A stretch of 64,000 nucleotides of DNA from JADJOY01 sp016713535 [NCBI: Deltaproteobacteria bacterium] (GCA_016713535.1 JADJOY010000021.1:166021-230020); one strand, 5' to 3'; positions 27,975-39,309 are shown, numbered from the stretch's first letter. Made by a program: numbers and translations. The notes: a model not told the origin generated them from the letters alone.

Positions 27975-28364
27975 TCAGAACCAGTAGTCGGCGACACAGC
28001 GACCGTCGCGCGGCAGGTCCTCGAAGGTGTCGAGCCCGTCGAAGTGGTCGATCGGCAGCTTCGCGACCGCCTGCGGCTCGCCGAGCCGGACGTTCACCGC
28101 CATCCGCCGCCGCCCGTCCTCGCCCGCGTGCTGCGCACGCCAATACGCCACGCAGGCACACGTGGGGCAGAAGTGGAACTCGACGTGCTTGCCGCGCACG
28201 TACTTCGTGGTCGGCCCGCTGACGTGGATGCCCTCGTCCTCGAAGTCGTAGATCCAGAGCCCGCCGTAGCGCCGACACACCGTGCAGTTGCACGCGGTCG
28301 CGCCATCGGGCTCCGGCGCGAACGTCCATCGCACCGCACCACAGTGACAGGATCCTTCGAGCAT
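27975..28364 (-). CDS. GFA family (Mss4-fold) zinc protein
   Basis: This 129-residue protein carries the GFA zinc ligands: SCHCGAV near residue 5, NCTVCRRYG near 26, and FCPTCACV near 70. The family includes glutathione-dependent formaldehyde-activating enzyme, though most members have no demonstrated activity. It lies downstream of and in the same orientation as the Coq4/TetR unit, with a gap of about 100 bases. Confidence 0.85.
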   Translation of the reverse strand: MLEGSCHCGAVRWTFAPEPDGATACNCTVCRRYGGLWIYDFEDEGIHVSGPTTKYVRGKHVEFHFCPTCACVAYWRAQHAGEDGRRRMAVNVRLGEPQAVAKLPIDHFDGLDTFEDLPRDGRCVADYWF

Positions 28365-28471
28365 CGTCGTCCTCGCGTTCAATGGAACGCCCGCCGCGCG
28401 CCGCATCCTAGCCGAACACCCGCGTGCCCGTGCCCGTGCCCGGGCGATCCCGGGCCCGAGGGCCTGCGGGC

Positions 28472-29416
28472 TCAAAGCGCGGCGGCGCGGATCTCCTCGG
28501 CGGCGGCGCCCGCGGCGGCGAGGTCGAAGAGCTCGCGACCCTTCGCGCGGCTCATGCGGAAGAGATCCCTGTAGTCGACGCCCGCCCTCACGACGGTGAG
28601 GGCGAGCTGCGCCCGCTTCGCCGACCTCGGGTACGCACCGAAGCCCATCGCCGCCTGGCGCCCGAACCAGGTGTGGTCGAGCCAGCGCGAGGTGTCCTCG
28701 AGGAAGGGGACGATGCCGAGCGCGTCGCGGACCTCGTCGAGCGGGCGTGGAAGCAGCTCCTCCCATGGCACGCATTCCGGTGGGGTGACCCGGCTGGCCG
28801 CGAGCCCCCGCGCATGGGCGTCGCGGAGGAGCGCTCGCCAGGCCCGCTGCCCGCAGCTCGGTCGGATGAAGAGGCCCGGGCCGAGGCCGAGGGGCGAGAG
28901 GGACGCCGCCCGGTAGGGCACGTGGTGCTCGTATCCGAGCGCGAAGTAGATGAGGAGCCCTTCTCCCGGCAGGTCCGTGCCGTACCCGGTCACGACGTGG
29001 AACAGGTCGTGGAGCCACCGCGACCGTGCGATGTAGTACTGGGCATCCTCGCTCATCTCGAAGGAGTCGAAGAAGCCGTCCAGGTAGATCGTCGCCGCCA
29101 GCAGGAAGCCCGGAACGCCGCCGGGGATGTCCATGGCCTCGTGGAACGTCCGGCCGAGGCTTCCCGCGGGCATGGCCGCGAGCGCGGCGGAGTCCGAGAG
29201 GGCGGCGCCGAGATCGGGCCGCTCGCCGAGGATCCGTCTGCCCGTCGGGTGGGCCCGCATCCGCTCGATGTCGGCGAGGATCTCCGGGCCGCCCGCCAGG
29301 AGCTTGATGCGCGGCACCTGCTTGACGCCGCCCTCCGAGACCGGGTTGAGGAGCCAACGCGCTCCCGCCAGCAGCGCGCCGGGGATGTTTCGTTCGGTCA
29401 GCGTGCGTTTCTTCAT
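28472..29416 (-). CDS. Coq4-family protein
   Basis: The 314-residue protein has the Coq4 zinc-binding signature HDLFHVVTGYGTDLPGE (HDxxH...E) near residues 135-151. Coq4 organises, and has been implicated in a chemical step of, ubiquinone synthesis in eukaryotes. Bacterial relatives are uncharacterised. No ubiquinone genes are nearby. Its ATG overlaps the TetR gene stop (ATGA), so the TetR regulator and this gene form an operon, probably under autoregulation. Confidence 0.7.
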   Translation of the reverse strand: MKKRTLTERNIPGALLAGARWLLNPVSEGGVKQVPRIKLLAGGPEILADIERMRAHPTGRRILGERPDLGAALSDSAALAAMPAGSLGRTFHEAMDIPGGVPGFLLAATIYLDGFFDSFEMSEDAQYYIARSRWLHDLFHVVTGYGTDLPGEGLLIYFALGYEHHVPYRAASLSPLGLGPGLFIRPSCGQRAWRALLRDAHARGLAASRVTPPECVPWEELLPRPLDEVRDALGIVPFLEDTSRWLDHTWFGRQAAMGFGAYPRSAKRAQLALTVVRAGVDYRDLFRMSRAKGRELFDLAAAGAAAEEIRAAAL

Positions 29417-30042
29417 GGGGGGAAGACCTCGACGAGAAGCGCCTTGGCGCCGTCGATCGTGTCGCGGGCGCCCTCCGGGTTCACCACCCTGCGGAAGGCG
29501 AGGCCCTGCAGCGCGTCGAGCACCACCGCGAGCCCACGGGCCGCGCGCTTCGACGTCGACGCCGCGGGGAAGAGCTCGTGCGCCAGTTGCCGTACGGCCT
29601 CGCGGTGCCGCGCGGCCACCGGCCTGAGCGCCGCCATCAGCTCCGCGTCGGTTCGGGCCGCCGCGTAGATGTCGAGGACCGCGGCGAGGCGCGGATCCGC
29701 GTAGCCGGCTAGCAACAGCTCGCCCGCGACCTCGACGCGCCGGGTGACGCTGCGCAGGACTTCCGCGCGCAGCGCGGCGAGCGCCGCGACGTAGTCGGCC
29801 GTCAGCTTCTCGAAGAGATGAGCGACCGCGGCCGCCATCAGCTCGGCGCGGGTCGGGAACTGGTGGAGGAGGGAACCGCGCGAGGCCCCCGAGCGCTGGC
29901 AGACGTGGACCGTGCTCGTTCGGGCGTAGCCCTCCTCGGTGATGCAGGCGAGCGTCGCTTCGAGGATGCGCAGGCGCGTCGCCTCGCCTCTGGCCTGGGG
30001 GTGGCGTCGGGGCTTGGCGCTCGTGGCGGACGACGCGGCCAT
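29413..30042 (-). CDS. TetR family transcriptional regulator
   Basis: This 209-residue protein has a typical N-terminal helix-turn-helix: RILEATLACITEEGYARTSTVHVCQRSGASRGSLLHQFPTR is represented at residues 25-65, with the recognition helix near GASRGSLLHQF. The C-terminal half is a helical ligand-binding domain. A perfect inverted repeat lies 26 bases upstream of its start and is the likely operator. It is cotranscribed with the Coq4-like gene. Confidence 0.9.
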   Translation of the reverse strand: MAASSATSAKPRRHPQARGEATRLRILEATLACITEEGYARTSTVHVCQRSGASRGSLLHQFPTRAELMAAAVAHLFEKLTADYVAALAALRAEVLRSVTRRVEVAGELLLAGYADPRLAAVLDIYAAARTDAELMAALRPVAARHREAVRQLAHELFPAASTSKRAARGLAVVLDALQGLAFRRVVNPEGARDTIDGAKALLVEVFPP

Positions 30043-30067
30043 GGCGTCGTCGTACGTCAGTCGAGAT

Positions 30068-30089
30068 AATTAGTCAATGCTGACTAATT
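30068..30089. promoter_or_regulatory. Putative TetR operator
   Basis: AATTAGTCA (30068-30076) and TGACTAATT (30081-30089) form a perfect 9+4+9 inverted repeat in an AT-rich island within GC-rich DNA. It sits just upstream of the TetR start and overlaps the last codons of the next gene. Such placement is typical of an autoregulatory operator. Confidence 0.65.
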
Positions 30090-30869
30090 TCCGCCCGTCG
30101 CTGCATCCGGCCCCTTCTCGGCCAGGAACGCGGCCACCTTGGCGAACACCTCGTCGGGGCGCTCGCGGTGGGGCACGTGGCCGCAGCCGGTGAGGACGGC
30201 CACCTCCACCGGGCCGCCCACGCGCGCGCCGATCCCCTCGGGGAACGCCACCGAGCCGTACTCGTCCTGGTCGCCGTGGATCACCAGCACCGGGCAGCGC
30301 ACCCGTGGCAGGTCGTCGCGCAGGCTCCACTCGTCGAACGCGGGCGAGAGCCAGGTAAGGGTCCAGCTCGCCAGCACCCACGCCGCGCGCTCGCCGTGCC
30401 AGCGCGCGAGCTTCGCGAACTGCGCCGGGTCCGCGAAGCCGTCGCGGGCGCGCCGGATCCCCTCGCGGGTGCGCTCCTCGACGAACGGCTGCGCCGACTC
30501 GCTCACGACCGCGAGGCACGGCTCGCGTCCCGAGGCCGCGACGAGCAGCGACATCACCCCACCCACGCTGTGCCCGAAGAGCACGTACTCGTCGAGCCCG
30601 AGCGCTCGCCGGAGCGCCGGAAAGTGAGCCTCGGCCTCGTCGCGGATGAAGCTCAGCGGGATCGGCTCGGTGCGCGGTGTCGAGCGCCCGAAGCCGAGCC
30701 GGTCGTAGGCGATCACGCGCTGCCCGAGCCGCGCCGCGAGCTTCTCGGGAAAGTCGCGCCACAGCTCGACGCTGCCGAGCGAGTCGTGGAGCAGCACGAT
30801 CGGCGGCTCGCCGCCGCCCGCAGCGTCCGCCGGCGCCCACGTGCGGACGAAGACCTGCCCGCCGGGCAC
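30084..30869 (-). CDS. Alpha/beta hydrolase (possibly 5'-truncated by IS21-type insertion)
   Basis: The protein contains VFVRTWAP, oxyanion LLHDSLGS, nucleophile elbow GHSVGG near residue 95, acid in HGDQDEYG and catalytic His in CGHVPHRE, all of the alpha/beta-hydrolase fold. It is about 261 residues from GTG 30869. Upstream codons in the same frame lack a convincing start, and the IS21-like end begins near 30924, only 55 bases away. The native promoter or first codons may therefore have been displaced. Confidence 0.75.
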   Translation of the reverse strand: MPGGQVFVRTWAPADAAGGGEPPIVLLHDSLGSVELWRDFPEKLAARLGQRVIAYDRLGFGRSTPRTEPIPLSFIRDEAEAHFPALRRALGLDEYVLFGHSVGGVMSLLVAASGREPCLAVVSESAQPFVEERTREGIRRARDGFADPAQFAKLARWHGERAAWVLASWTLTWLSPAFDEWSLRDDLPRVRCPVLVIHGDQDEYGSVAFPEGIGARVGGPVEVAVLTGCGHVPHRERPDEVFAKVAAFLAEKGPDAATGGN

Positions 30870-31158
30870 GTCGACGAGCTGGTCTCGGGTCTCGATCTCG
30901 AGCGGGCCGGCTCCGGCGGCCCGTGTTGATGGTGGCCAGGAAGCGCGGGATTCCGGTGAAGAGCGTCGTTTCGGTGGAGCGGGATCCGACGCACCGGAGC
31001 GCCGACGCCCTTCGTTCCTGAGCGGAGCTCGATCGAGCGCCGTCGTGTTATCTCGGCCCGGTTTCCGGGAGGAGTGAAGGCCCGGGTCTAGCCACCCGAG
31101 CCTTCGTGGGAGTCGCGGCAAGCAGGCCGCGAGATCCCGCCGCGAGCGTCGCATCGGG

Positions 31159-31836
31159 GTGCCGCCGCGTCCAGCCCGACCGGGCTGGAGGGCGGCGATT
31201 CCCGCCTCGGATCGGCTCTACGCCTGCGCGCGCTGTCACCGCCCGGTCGTCATCTGCTCCCCGTGTGATCGCGGGCAGCGCTACTGCGCCGAGGGCTGCG
31301 CGGCCGTGGCCCGGCGCGAGAGCCTCCGGCGCGCCGGCGCCGCCTACCAGCGCACCGAGCGCGGCCGCGTTTGTCACGCCGTCCGCCAGCAGCGCTACCT
31401 CATCCAGCGCGAGCGAAAGATGACGCATCACGCTCCACGTTCGACGCCCGCCGTCCCCACACTCGCGGCACTCGTCGATCGGCCGCACGTCGCGGCCCTC
31501 CGCGCGAGCGTGGAGAAGACCCATGACGTGGAGAGTGGCGGTGGGGCTCGCAGCCCCGGAGATCGCGATCTTGGTGACGGACGAGGAGGGCAGCGACCTC
31601 CTCAAGGCCCGGCTTCCCCCGACGCATCACCCCCGAGCGCTGGTGGCGCTGGTGGAGGGCCTCGCGCTCTGGAGTGGCGAGCCCATCGTCATTGTCATTT
31701 CTGCGGACGAGCCGGATCCGGGTGGCTACGACGACACCTTCTTCGGGCTCGACCTGTGGCCGCTCACCAACCCCCTCGTCACCATCCACTTCGTTCCACC
31801 CCCCGAGCACCAGGACCGCATCGACGGACTCGGTGA
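31159..31836 (+). CDS. Cysteine-rich accessory protein of the IS21-like element (3' end uncertain)
   Basis: The first ~90 codons look coding: YACARCHRPVVICSPCDRG and QRYC give a zinc-ribbon-like C-x2-C...C-x2-C pattern, followed by YQRTERGRVCHAVRQQRYL. This kind of small protein accompanies IS21-type genes in several GC-rich bacteria (recalled, not searched). The frame stays open to 31836, but beyond 31522 it overlaps a better gene in another frame. The true end is therefore probably earlier or altered by a frame error. Function unknown. Confidence 0.35.
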   Translation: MPPRPARPGWRAAIPASDRLYACARCHRPVVICSPCDRGQRYCAEGCAAVARRESLRRAGAAYQRTERGRVCHAVRQQRYLIQRERKMTHHAPRSTPAVPTLAALVDRPHVAALRASVEKTHDVESGGGARSPGDRDLGDGRGGQRPPQGPASPDASPPSAGGAGGGPRALEWRAHRHCHFCGRAGSGWLRRHLLRARPVAAHQPPRHHPLRSTPRAPGPHRRTR

Positions 31837-31875
31837 TTTCAGCCGGCTGCGCGCCCTCGAAGGAGGTCACGGCCG

Positions 31876-31879
<4 letters not shown>
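31523..31879 (+). CDS. 118-aa accessory protein upstream of istA
   Basis: The 118-residue protein has balanced composition and coding-like codon use ([17 protein letters not shown]...[13 protein letters not shown]...). It has no membrane segment or named domain. Its stop overlaps the istA ATG (ATGA), so it is translated with the transposase genes and is probably part of the element. I do not recognise the family. Confidence 0.6.
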
Positions 31880-33364
<1,485 letters not shown>

Positions 33365-33384
<20 letters not shown>

Positions 33385-34144
33385 CTCGCTTCGCGAACGC
33401 GCCTACCGCCTCGGCCTGTGGGGCGTGCTCGCGCGCTGGGACGAGCTTGCCGACGCCGCGTGGCTCGCCGAGCTGATCGCGGTCGAGGAGGACGAGCGCC
33501 AGCGCCGAAGCCTGGAGCGGCGCATCCAAAACGCGAAGCTCAAGCGCTTCAAGCCGATGGCCGACTTCGACTGGTCGTGGCCCACCAAGATCGACCGGGC
33601 GCTCGTCGAGGAGCTCTTCACGCTCCAGTTTCTCGAAGAGCGCGCCAACGTCGTGCTCGTCGGACCCAACAGCGTCGGCAAGACCACGATCGCCAAGAAT
33701 CTCGCCCACCAGGCGCTGCTACGCGGCCATACCGTGCGCTGCGTCTCGGCCAGCGAGATGCTGAACGACCTCGCCGCGCAGGACAGCGCCGCGACGCTTC
33801 GCAACCGCATCGCCCGCTACTGCCGGCCGGCGCTGCTCGTGATCGACGAGGTCGGCTACCTGAGCTACGCCCACCGCCACGCCGATCTGCTCTTCGAGAT
33901 CGTCACCCGCCGCTACGAGGAGCGCTCGACCATCGTGACCACCAACAAGCCCTTCTCCGAGTGGAACGAGGTCTTCCCCAACGCGAGCTGCGTCGTCACC
34001 CTCGTCGACCGGCTAATCCACCGCGCCGAGATCGTCGCCATCGAGGGCGGGTCGTACCGCTTCAAGGAGGCCAAGGAGCGAGCCGCACGGAAGAAGGACG
34101 CGAAAGCATCGGCGATGAAGCCCAGCAAGCCGACCCACCGCTGA
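33365..34144 (+). CDS. istB: IS21-family helper ATPase IstB
   Basis: This 259-residue AAA+ ATPase is related to DnaC. Walker A is GPNSVGKTT near residue 100 and Walker [10 protein letters not shown] near 158, with TTNKPF as sensor I region. IstB remodels target DNA and activates IstA. Length is normal for the family. Confidence 0.93.
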
Positions 34145-34272
34145 TCGCGGCGGGTACTGTCATCGATCCCGATGAGGCCAAACCGCGCTCATCACCAGAT
34201 TCCCGCCCGCGCGCCAGAGCCGGACTCGCTCGCGGTGCTCGAGGAAGGTCGCCCTGGAGAAGCGCGTACGGG

Positions 34273-34646
34273 TCAGAGCCCCTTCCTGCCCGACGAGAAG
34301 AGCGCGAGCAGCACGTAGACGAGCCCGGAGAGGAGCAACCCGCCGATGGCGACGACGATCGCTCGCGGCGACTCCCTACGCGCCATCCCCTCGAGCACGC
34401 GAACCAGCATCGCGCGAGTCCCGAAGCCTCCGAGGATGGCCGGAAGAGGAGCAACACGAGCGGCGCGATCCGCTCGGGACCTGCTGCCGCGAGCGTCCCG
34501 GGCGCGGCGAGAAGGAGCTGCAGATCGTTCAGGAAGTCAGGGGAGTGCAGCACCTGGCCGACCACGAAGTAGGTGAGCCCGCCGCCCGCTACGATCAACG
34601 GATGGCCCCAGGTGGGTACGCGGGTTTGCGACTCGTGAGCGCGCAT
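34273..34646 (-). pseudogene. Small membrane protein, frame broken near 34455
   Basis: The frame from ATG 34646 (MRAHESQTRVPTWGH) encodes a hydrophobic GGGLTYFVVGQVL segment and a second stretch ending LVLLLF. After a one-base loss near 34455 the other frame continues AILGGFGTRAMLV and a last helix IVVAIGGLLLSGLVYVLLAL, then stops. The combined length is about 125 residues with three membrane segments. The family was not recognised. It lies just right of the IS21-like element. Confidence 0.55.
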
Positions 34647-34696
34647 GTCGGACGCGTCGAATAGCAGGTCCGCGCTCGGTGCGCGATCGGATTCTT

Positions 34697-34750
34697 TCAC
34701 GGCCGGTTCAGCTGCCACGGCACTCCGAATCGATCTTGCACCCACGCGAC
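34697..34750 (-). pseudogene. C-terminal remnant of a VOC (PhnB-like) protein
   Basis: The minus strand reads WVQDRFGVPWQLNRP then stop, the typical end of glyoxalase/PhnB-like VOC proteins (D-x-F-G-x-x-W). No matching upstream VOC frame is intact. The next open stretch (34751-34850, EIYAFDEEQLAAWIRQAAAL) is also a fragment. This 34.65-34.92 kb interval appears to be degraded coding DNA. Confidence 0.35.
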
Positions 34751-34920
34751 CTACGGCCCGCCCCAGCCCGGCAGCGCGGCCGCCTGGCGGATCCACGCCG
34801 CGAGCTGCTCCTCGTCGAACGCGTAGATTTCGACCCTCCGGCGGGGTGTCGGCGCCGAACGTTCAGCGCGACGGGGCCGGAACGACGGAGGTGCTTGCTG
34901 CCACGTCGCCAACCATCCGT

Positions 34921-35541
34921 TCAGATCAATTCGGTGCCGGCGAATGCGGCCGAACCGGCCGATCGTGCATTCGTAAATGACCGGACGATCGTGCAATGGC
35001 TGCGATGTTCGATGACCTCGATCACGGATCCCCCGCATCTCTCGAGCAGGCCGTAGCCCGCTGCGAGAGTAGCTTCGAAGTGCGCGCCCCGATCCTGGTG
35101 CACGAAGAACACGACGAAGCGGGCGATGTCGTCGGTCCACCAGCGTTCGACGACCGCCTCGATGGCGGCACGTCCCGGAGCGAACACGCGCTGCTCTTCC
35201 TGGTTGCCCCAGCGAGTCCGCTCCGACTCGGCGCGGACAGTCCAGATTCGTGTCGCTGGGGTGCCGACGGCCACGAGCTCGGCGCTGTCGGGTTCTCCCA
35301 TCACTTCCGCGATTGCGAAGTAGGGCTCGGCTCCGCGGTCCGCGAGGTTCGAGATCAGCCGAGCGATGACGGCTGGTGGGATCGCGACTCGATCCGCTAC
35401 CGAGTGCCCTAGGACCAGAGTGGCCTCGGACCATCCTGCTGGCAGTCCGCTAGACACCAGCAGCGCATCCTCGGCCGCGAACCGAGGGGCGTCCACGAGA
35501 CAGAGCCCGATCGCGTCCGACGTGGCCTTCCAGTGGCTCAA
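34921..35541 (-). CDS. Hypothetical protein of about 206 residues
   Basis: The frame shows good codon use and a mixed alpha/beta composition (LVDAPRFAAEDALLVSSG, PAVIARLISNLADRGAEPYFAIAEV, WWTDDIARFVVFFVHQDRG). No signal peptide or family motif was recognised. I prefer TTG 35541, whose TTGA overlaps the upstream gene's stop; GTG 35574 is an alternative. It is coupled to the small lipoprotein gene upstream. Confidence 0.6.
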   Translation of the reverse strand: MSHWKATSDAIGLCLVDAPRFAAEDALLVSSGLPAGWSEATLVLGHSVADRVAIPPAVIARLISNLADRGAEPYFAIAEVMGEPDSAELVAVGTPATRIWTVRAESERTRWGNQEEQRVFAPGRAAIEAVVERWWTDDIARFVVFFVHQDRGAHFEATLAAGYGLLERCGGSVIEVIEHRSHCTIVRSFTNARSAGSAAFAGTELI

Positions 35542-36014
35542 CGAACCCAATCTCCCATGAACACGAGCTCCCACCGCGGACCGTCGTCTCCGAGAAAGAG
35601 GCCACGGTAGGCGCGGAAGAGGATGATCTGTCCCTCTCCGCTCAGCGACCCACAGCCAGTGCCGGTCTGGACCCGTACAGCGCCGCCGTCGCCTTCCATG
35701 GTCATCACCGGGCCGGACCGAAACGCTTGCACGATGCGGTTCAGCTCACGGGCCTGGGGGTCGGTGATCGGGCCGATAAGGGTCGCTCCGCTCGGGCCGA
35801 TGCAGCGGTTCGCCGCCTGTGTAGCGTCGAGCACGAGCGAGCGGCGTGGAGTGTCGAGCTTTTCGAGCCGAGACAGCGTGTCGCGGATCGCTTCGGAAGC
35901 CATGGCTGGCGGTACCGCTACCCGAGGAGCGTTCGCGCACGAGGCGAGCGCGACCAGGCCAGCAAACACTCCTGGTCGGATCGGATGCGGTCGCCGCTGC
36001 TTACGATCTGTCAC
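35538..36014 (-). CDS. Small putative lipoprotein
   Basis: From GTG 36014 the 158-residue protein has a short basic signal and an LASC lipobox near residue 24. The mature part (DTLSRLEKLDTPRRSLVLDATQAANRCIGPSGATLIG...GQIILFRAYRGLFLGDDGPRWELVFMGDW) has no recognised domain. TTG 36035 is an alternative start. It precedes and overlaps the 206-aa gene. Confidence 0.6.
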   Translation of the reverse strand: MTDRKQRRPHPIRPGVFAGLVALASCANAPRVAVPPAMASEAIRDTLSRLEKLDTPRRSLVLDATQAANRCIGPSGATLIGPITDPQARELNRIVQAFRSGPVMTMEGDGGAVRVQTGTGCGSLSGEGQIILFRAYRGLFLGDDGPRWELVFMGDWVR

Positions 36015-36045
36015 GGTTCTCCCGTGCCCACTCAAACTCGCCGCG

Positions 36046-36405
36046 CTACTTCGCCCCGCGTTCGGCGGCGAGCGCCACGGCCACGCGCTCGATCAGGTCG
36101 TAGGGGATCGGCTCGGCGAGCGGGAAGCTCAGGTTCCCCTTCTCGTTTCGAAACGGCGCGAGCGCCTCGATGAGGGCGGCGTCCTGGGTGACCGGTGGAT
36201 AGATCCCGATGTGCTTCCGGAACGCCGCGAAGTAGAAGAACGTGCGATCGGTCCGGAAGGCCGGCAGGTTGTAGCTGATGCAGCGGGTCGCGCCGGGGAC
36301 CTTCCCCTCCACGATCGCCTGGATGCGGGCGAGGATCGGCCGTACCTCGAGGGCCGCGTCGGCGAAGTATTCGTCATGGGACGTGAATCGTTTGGTGGTC
36401 GCCAT
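36046..36405 (-). CDS. DUF1801/YdhG-like protein
   Basis: This 119-residue protein (SHDEYFADAALEVRPILARIQAIVE, ATRCISYNLPAFR, YFAAFRKHIGIYPP) matches the DUF1801 fold, which includes the Bacillus iron chaperone Fra and E. coli YdhG. Function in this organism is unknown. The start at ATG 36405 has a GGGG-rich leader. Confidence 0.8.
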   Translation of the reverse strand: MATTKRFTSHDEYFADAALEVRPILARIQAIVEGKVPGATRCISYNLPAFRTDRTFFYFAAFRKHIGIYPPVTQDAALIEALAPFRNEKGNLSFPLAEPIPYDLIERVAVALAAERGAK

Positions 36406-36443
36406 CGGGGGATCTCCGAGGGGGTATCGAAGGAGCGGCGGGC

Positions 36444-36878
36444 TCAGGCGTGCGATCCGTCACGGCGGCCCGCGTGTGGCGTTCGGTCGCCACGCAGCGT
36501 TGCGCCCACGACGACGCCAGCGAGGCCGGACTTGATCACGGCGCCCAACATCCAACCGACCGCCAAGCCCATGGGCACCGGCATGTGGATGTAGGTCCCG
36601 AAGCCCACCCCGATGCCCAGCTGCAGACCGATCAGCAAGCCGAACGCCCCGCCGGCGCGGATGGATTTCGGACTCACGTACCGATCGTAGGTCGCCATGA
36701 ACGCGGCGATGAGTGCGATCCGAACGGCGAAGATCAGCCCGACGTTCAGCTCTGGCGCCGCCCGCCAGAGGCCCGGGCTCGCGGCGTAGAACGGTGCGAG
36801 CAGGCTGAAATGCAGAACGTAGTCAGCACCGCACCAGATCAACAAGATCGAGAACCCGGCTAGGAGAGCTCGCAACAT
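36444..36878 (-). CDS. Integral membrane protein with four predicted helices
   Basis: The 144-residue protein has hydrophobic segments near residues 4-24, 48-66, 80-100 and 105-130 (LLAGFSILLIWCGADYVLHF, GLIFAVRIALIAAFMATY, FGLLIGLQLGIGVGFGTYI). No family recognised with certainty. It may belong to small DUF1761/DUF2177-like membrane proteins. Confidence 0.65.
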   Translation of the reverse strand: MLRALLAGFSILLIWCGADYVLHFSLLAPFYAASPGLWRAAPELNVGLIFAVRIALIAAFMATYDRYVSPKSIRAGGAFGLLIGLQLGIGVGFGTYIHMPVPMGLAVGWMLGAVIKSGLAGVVVGATLRGDRTPHAGRRDGSHA

Positions 36879-36958
36879 CGGGTGCCTCCGAGGGCCGCCA
36901 CGAGGGTCGATGTGGCGCTCGTGCGCGGCGCGGTCTTACGCCGCCTCCAGCTCATGGA

Positions 36959-37756
36959 TCAACCCGATCGCGGCGGACGCTCGTGACCGCACGCGGCGAT
37001 CGCTTCTTCCACGAGCGCTCGATCGACATCCCACCACGGCAGGAGCTCCTCGAGCGCGCCCAAGAGCTCGGGCGCGCCCAGCTCCCGTGCGGCATCGACG
37101 GCGAGCCAAGAGACAGAGTCGGCTCGGAGCTCGCGAAGGAGTGGATCGAGGACCCGGGTGTCGTGCCGGATCGCCAACCCCACGAGGGACTCGCCGCGGG
37201 TCTCGTCGTGCGCATCGGAGGTGCGCGCGAACAGCGCGTCGCGGATCTGCGGTGAGTCGTCGTCGATCATCGACCCGAGTCCGAACGTGGCCCAGTCCCG
37301 GACGTCGTCGTCAGGATCCTGGCTCAACTGGATCAGCACGGGCGAGGTGACCGCACCGCCGATGTTTGGAAGCGCCCACGCGACGCCGCACCGAACCTCC
37401 GCCGCAGGAGGGGCGGCGAGCGAAGCCAGTAGCGACGGGTCGACCTCGACGGCGAGGTGACCGAGCGCGACGACAGCGGCGTCCACGACATCGGCGCACG
37501 GATCGTGGAGGAGGCCGGCGAGAATCGGCGCCGAGTGAGCGCGGTGCGGACTCTCATCTCCACTACCGCCGAGCTGGCCGAGGATGTCGGCCCCGAGCCG
37601 GCGTTCCTCGGCGAGCGAGCTCTCGCAGAGGTCAACCGCCGCATGGAGCGCGCCAACCGTTCCGTCGCGGTGCAGGGCGCGCACGTGGTCCCAGCGGGTC
37701 TCGCCGTCGCCGTCGGCGGCCGCGCGAAGTGCGCTCGCGATGTCGTCGGCGATCAT
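36959..37756 (-). CDS. HEAT-repeat protein
   Basis: This 265-residue all-helical protein has repeated ~31-residue units: EERRLGADILGQLG, ADVVDAAVVALGHLA, AEVRCGVAWALPNIG, DDVRDWATFGLGSMI, DETRGESLVGLAIR. These are HEAT repeats of the PBS-lyase-like type, used for protein binding. There is no signal peptide. The partner is unknown. Confidence 0.85.
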   Translation of the reverse strand: MIADDIASALRAAADGDGETRWDHVRALHRDGTVGALHAAVDLCESSLAEERRLGADILGQLGGSGDESPHRAHSAPILAGLLHDPCADVVDAAVVALGHLAVEVDPSLLASLAAPPAAEVRCGVAWALPNIGGAVTSPVLIQLSQDPDDDVRDWATFGLGSMIDDDSPQIRDALFARTSDAHDETRGESLVGLAIRHDTRVLDPLLRELRADSVSWLAVDAARELGAPELLGALEELLPWWDVDRALVEEAIAACGHERPPRSG

Positions 37757-37816
37757 CGGTGCTTGCTCCCGACTAGCGGGTCACGGTCTGTGAATGCCGC
37801 CGGTGTAGCAACTGTT

Positions 37817-37882
37817 CTCGTAGCGCGGGGGGATCCGTCCCCCCGCGGCGCTTCGCTCGCGCTCGCATTCTTCACAGGCTCT
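37817..37882. repeat. Dispersed hairpin repeat, copy 1
   Basis: This stretch contains GGGGGGATCCGTCCCCCC, then GCGGCGCTTCGCTC and TTCACAGGCTC. It matches 50957-51022 over about 65 bases with roughly 85% identity by eye. It lies between the HEAT-repeat gene and the VOC gene and could act as a terminator hairpin or be a small non-autonomous element. Confidence 0.55.
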
Positions 37883-38255
37883 CAGCCCTCCGGAGCGTGG
37901 CAGACCACCTCGAGGTTGTGCCCGTCCGGGCCGATCACGAAGGCCGCGTAGTAGTTCGCGTGGTAGGGCGAAGACCGGGCGCACCGTTGTCCTGGGCACC
38001 GGCCTGGAGCGCCGCACGGTGGAAGGCGTCGACCTGCCGGCGACTCGCCGCCCGAAACGCCAGGTGGAGCGGCGATGGCTTCTGCGCCGACTGGTAGAGG
38101 CACAGGGAGCACTCGTCATCAGGAACGCAGAGCTCGACGCCGTAGCTCGGCGGCCCCTCCGCCACCACCGCGATCCCGAGCGGTTCGAGGGCCGCGAGGA
38201 AGAACGCCTTGCTCGCTGCGAAGTCGCTGGCGCCGAGTTTCACGTGGGCGAACAT
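37882..38255 (-). pseudogene. VOC-family (glyoxalase-like) protein, frame broken near 37972
   Basis: The frame from ATG 38255 (MFAHVKLGASDFAASKAFFLAALEPLG) carries a VOC metal-site histidine near residue 4 and HLAFRA in the second half. One base is missing near 37972; the next frame gives YHANYYAAFVIGPDGHNLEVVCH, the expected VOC C-terminus. The intact product would be about 125 residues. A consensus error is plausible. Confidence 0.75.
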
Positions 38256-38431
38256 GACGCCTCTGACGGGTGTGGGTGGGCGGGAAGGGCAGGGTGGGCG
38301 CTCGGCCGAGGGCTTCACGAAGGTACGTGGTGAACCGCGGTCGGGTCTGGTGCTCGCGGGGGCGCGGAGGCCCCGCGCTTCGAACGGCTGCGAGGCCGTG
38401 CCCTCGCCCGGATCAGCGGTCCGGCTTTACC

Positions 38432-39070
<639 letters not shown>

Positions 39071-39309
39071 CGGACTCTCCTCGCGATGGCGGCCGGCTCC
39101 TCGGCTGGCGCGCTCGGAACGGTGACGAGATCGCGGTGCCCGTGCGAGTCGCGGCGCCGCGGTCACCTGCCGACCCAGGCTACCGCGTGCCTCGGACCAG
39201 CTCAGCCCGCGGGCCCGTCCGCTACGGCGCTTCGTTCGCCGAGGTGCGCTCGATCGGTCGGGACAAACAGCCAGACGCGACCACCCGAGCCGCTCGTGTA
39301 GACATCAAC

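Noticed and set aside
31523-31836. CHFCGR zinc-finger-like motif in the 3' part of the accessory frame 31159-31836
   Set aside because: The region is occupied by the 118-aa gene in a better frame; the motif may be coincidental, so I did not use it as evidence.
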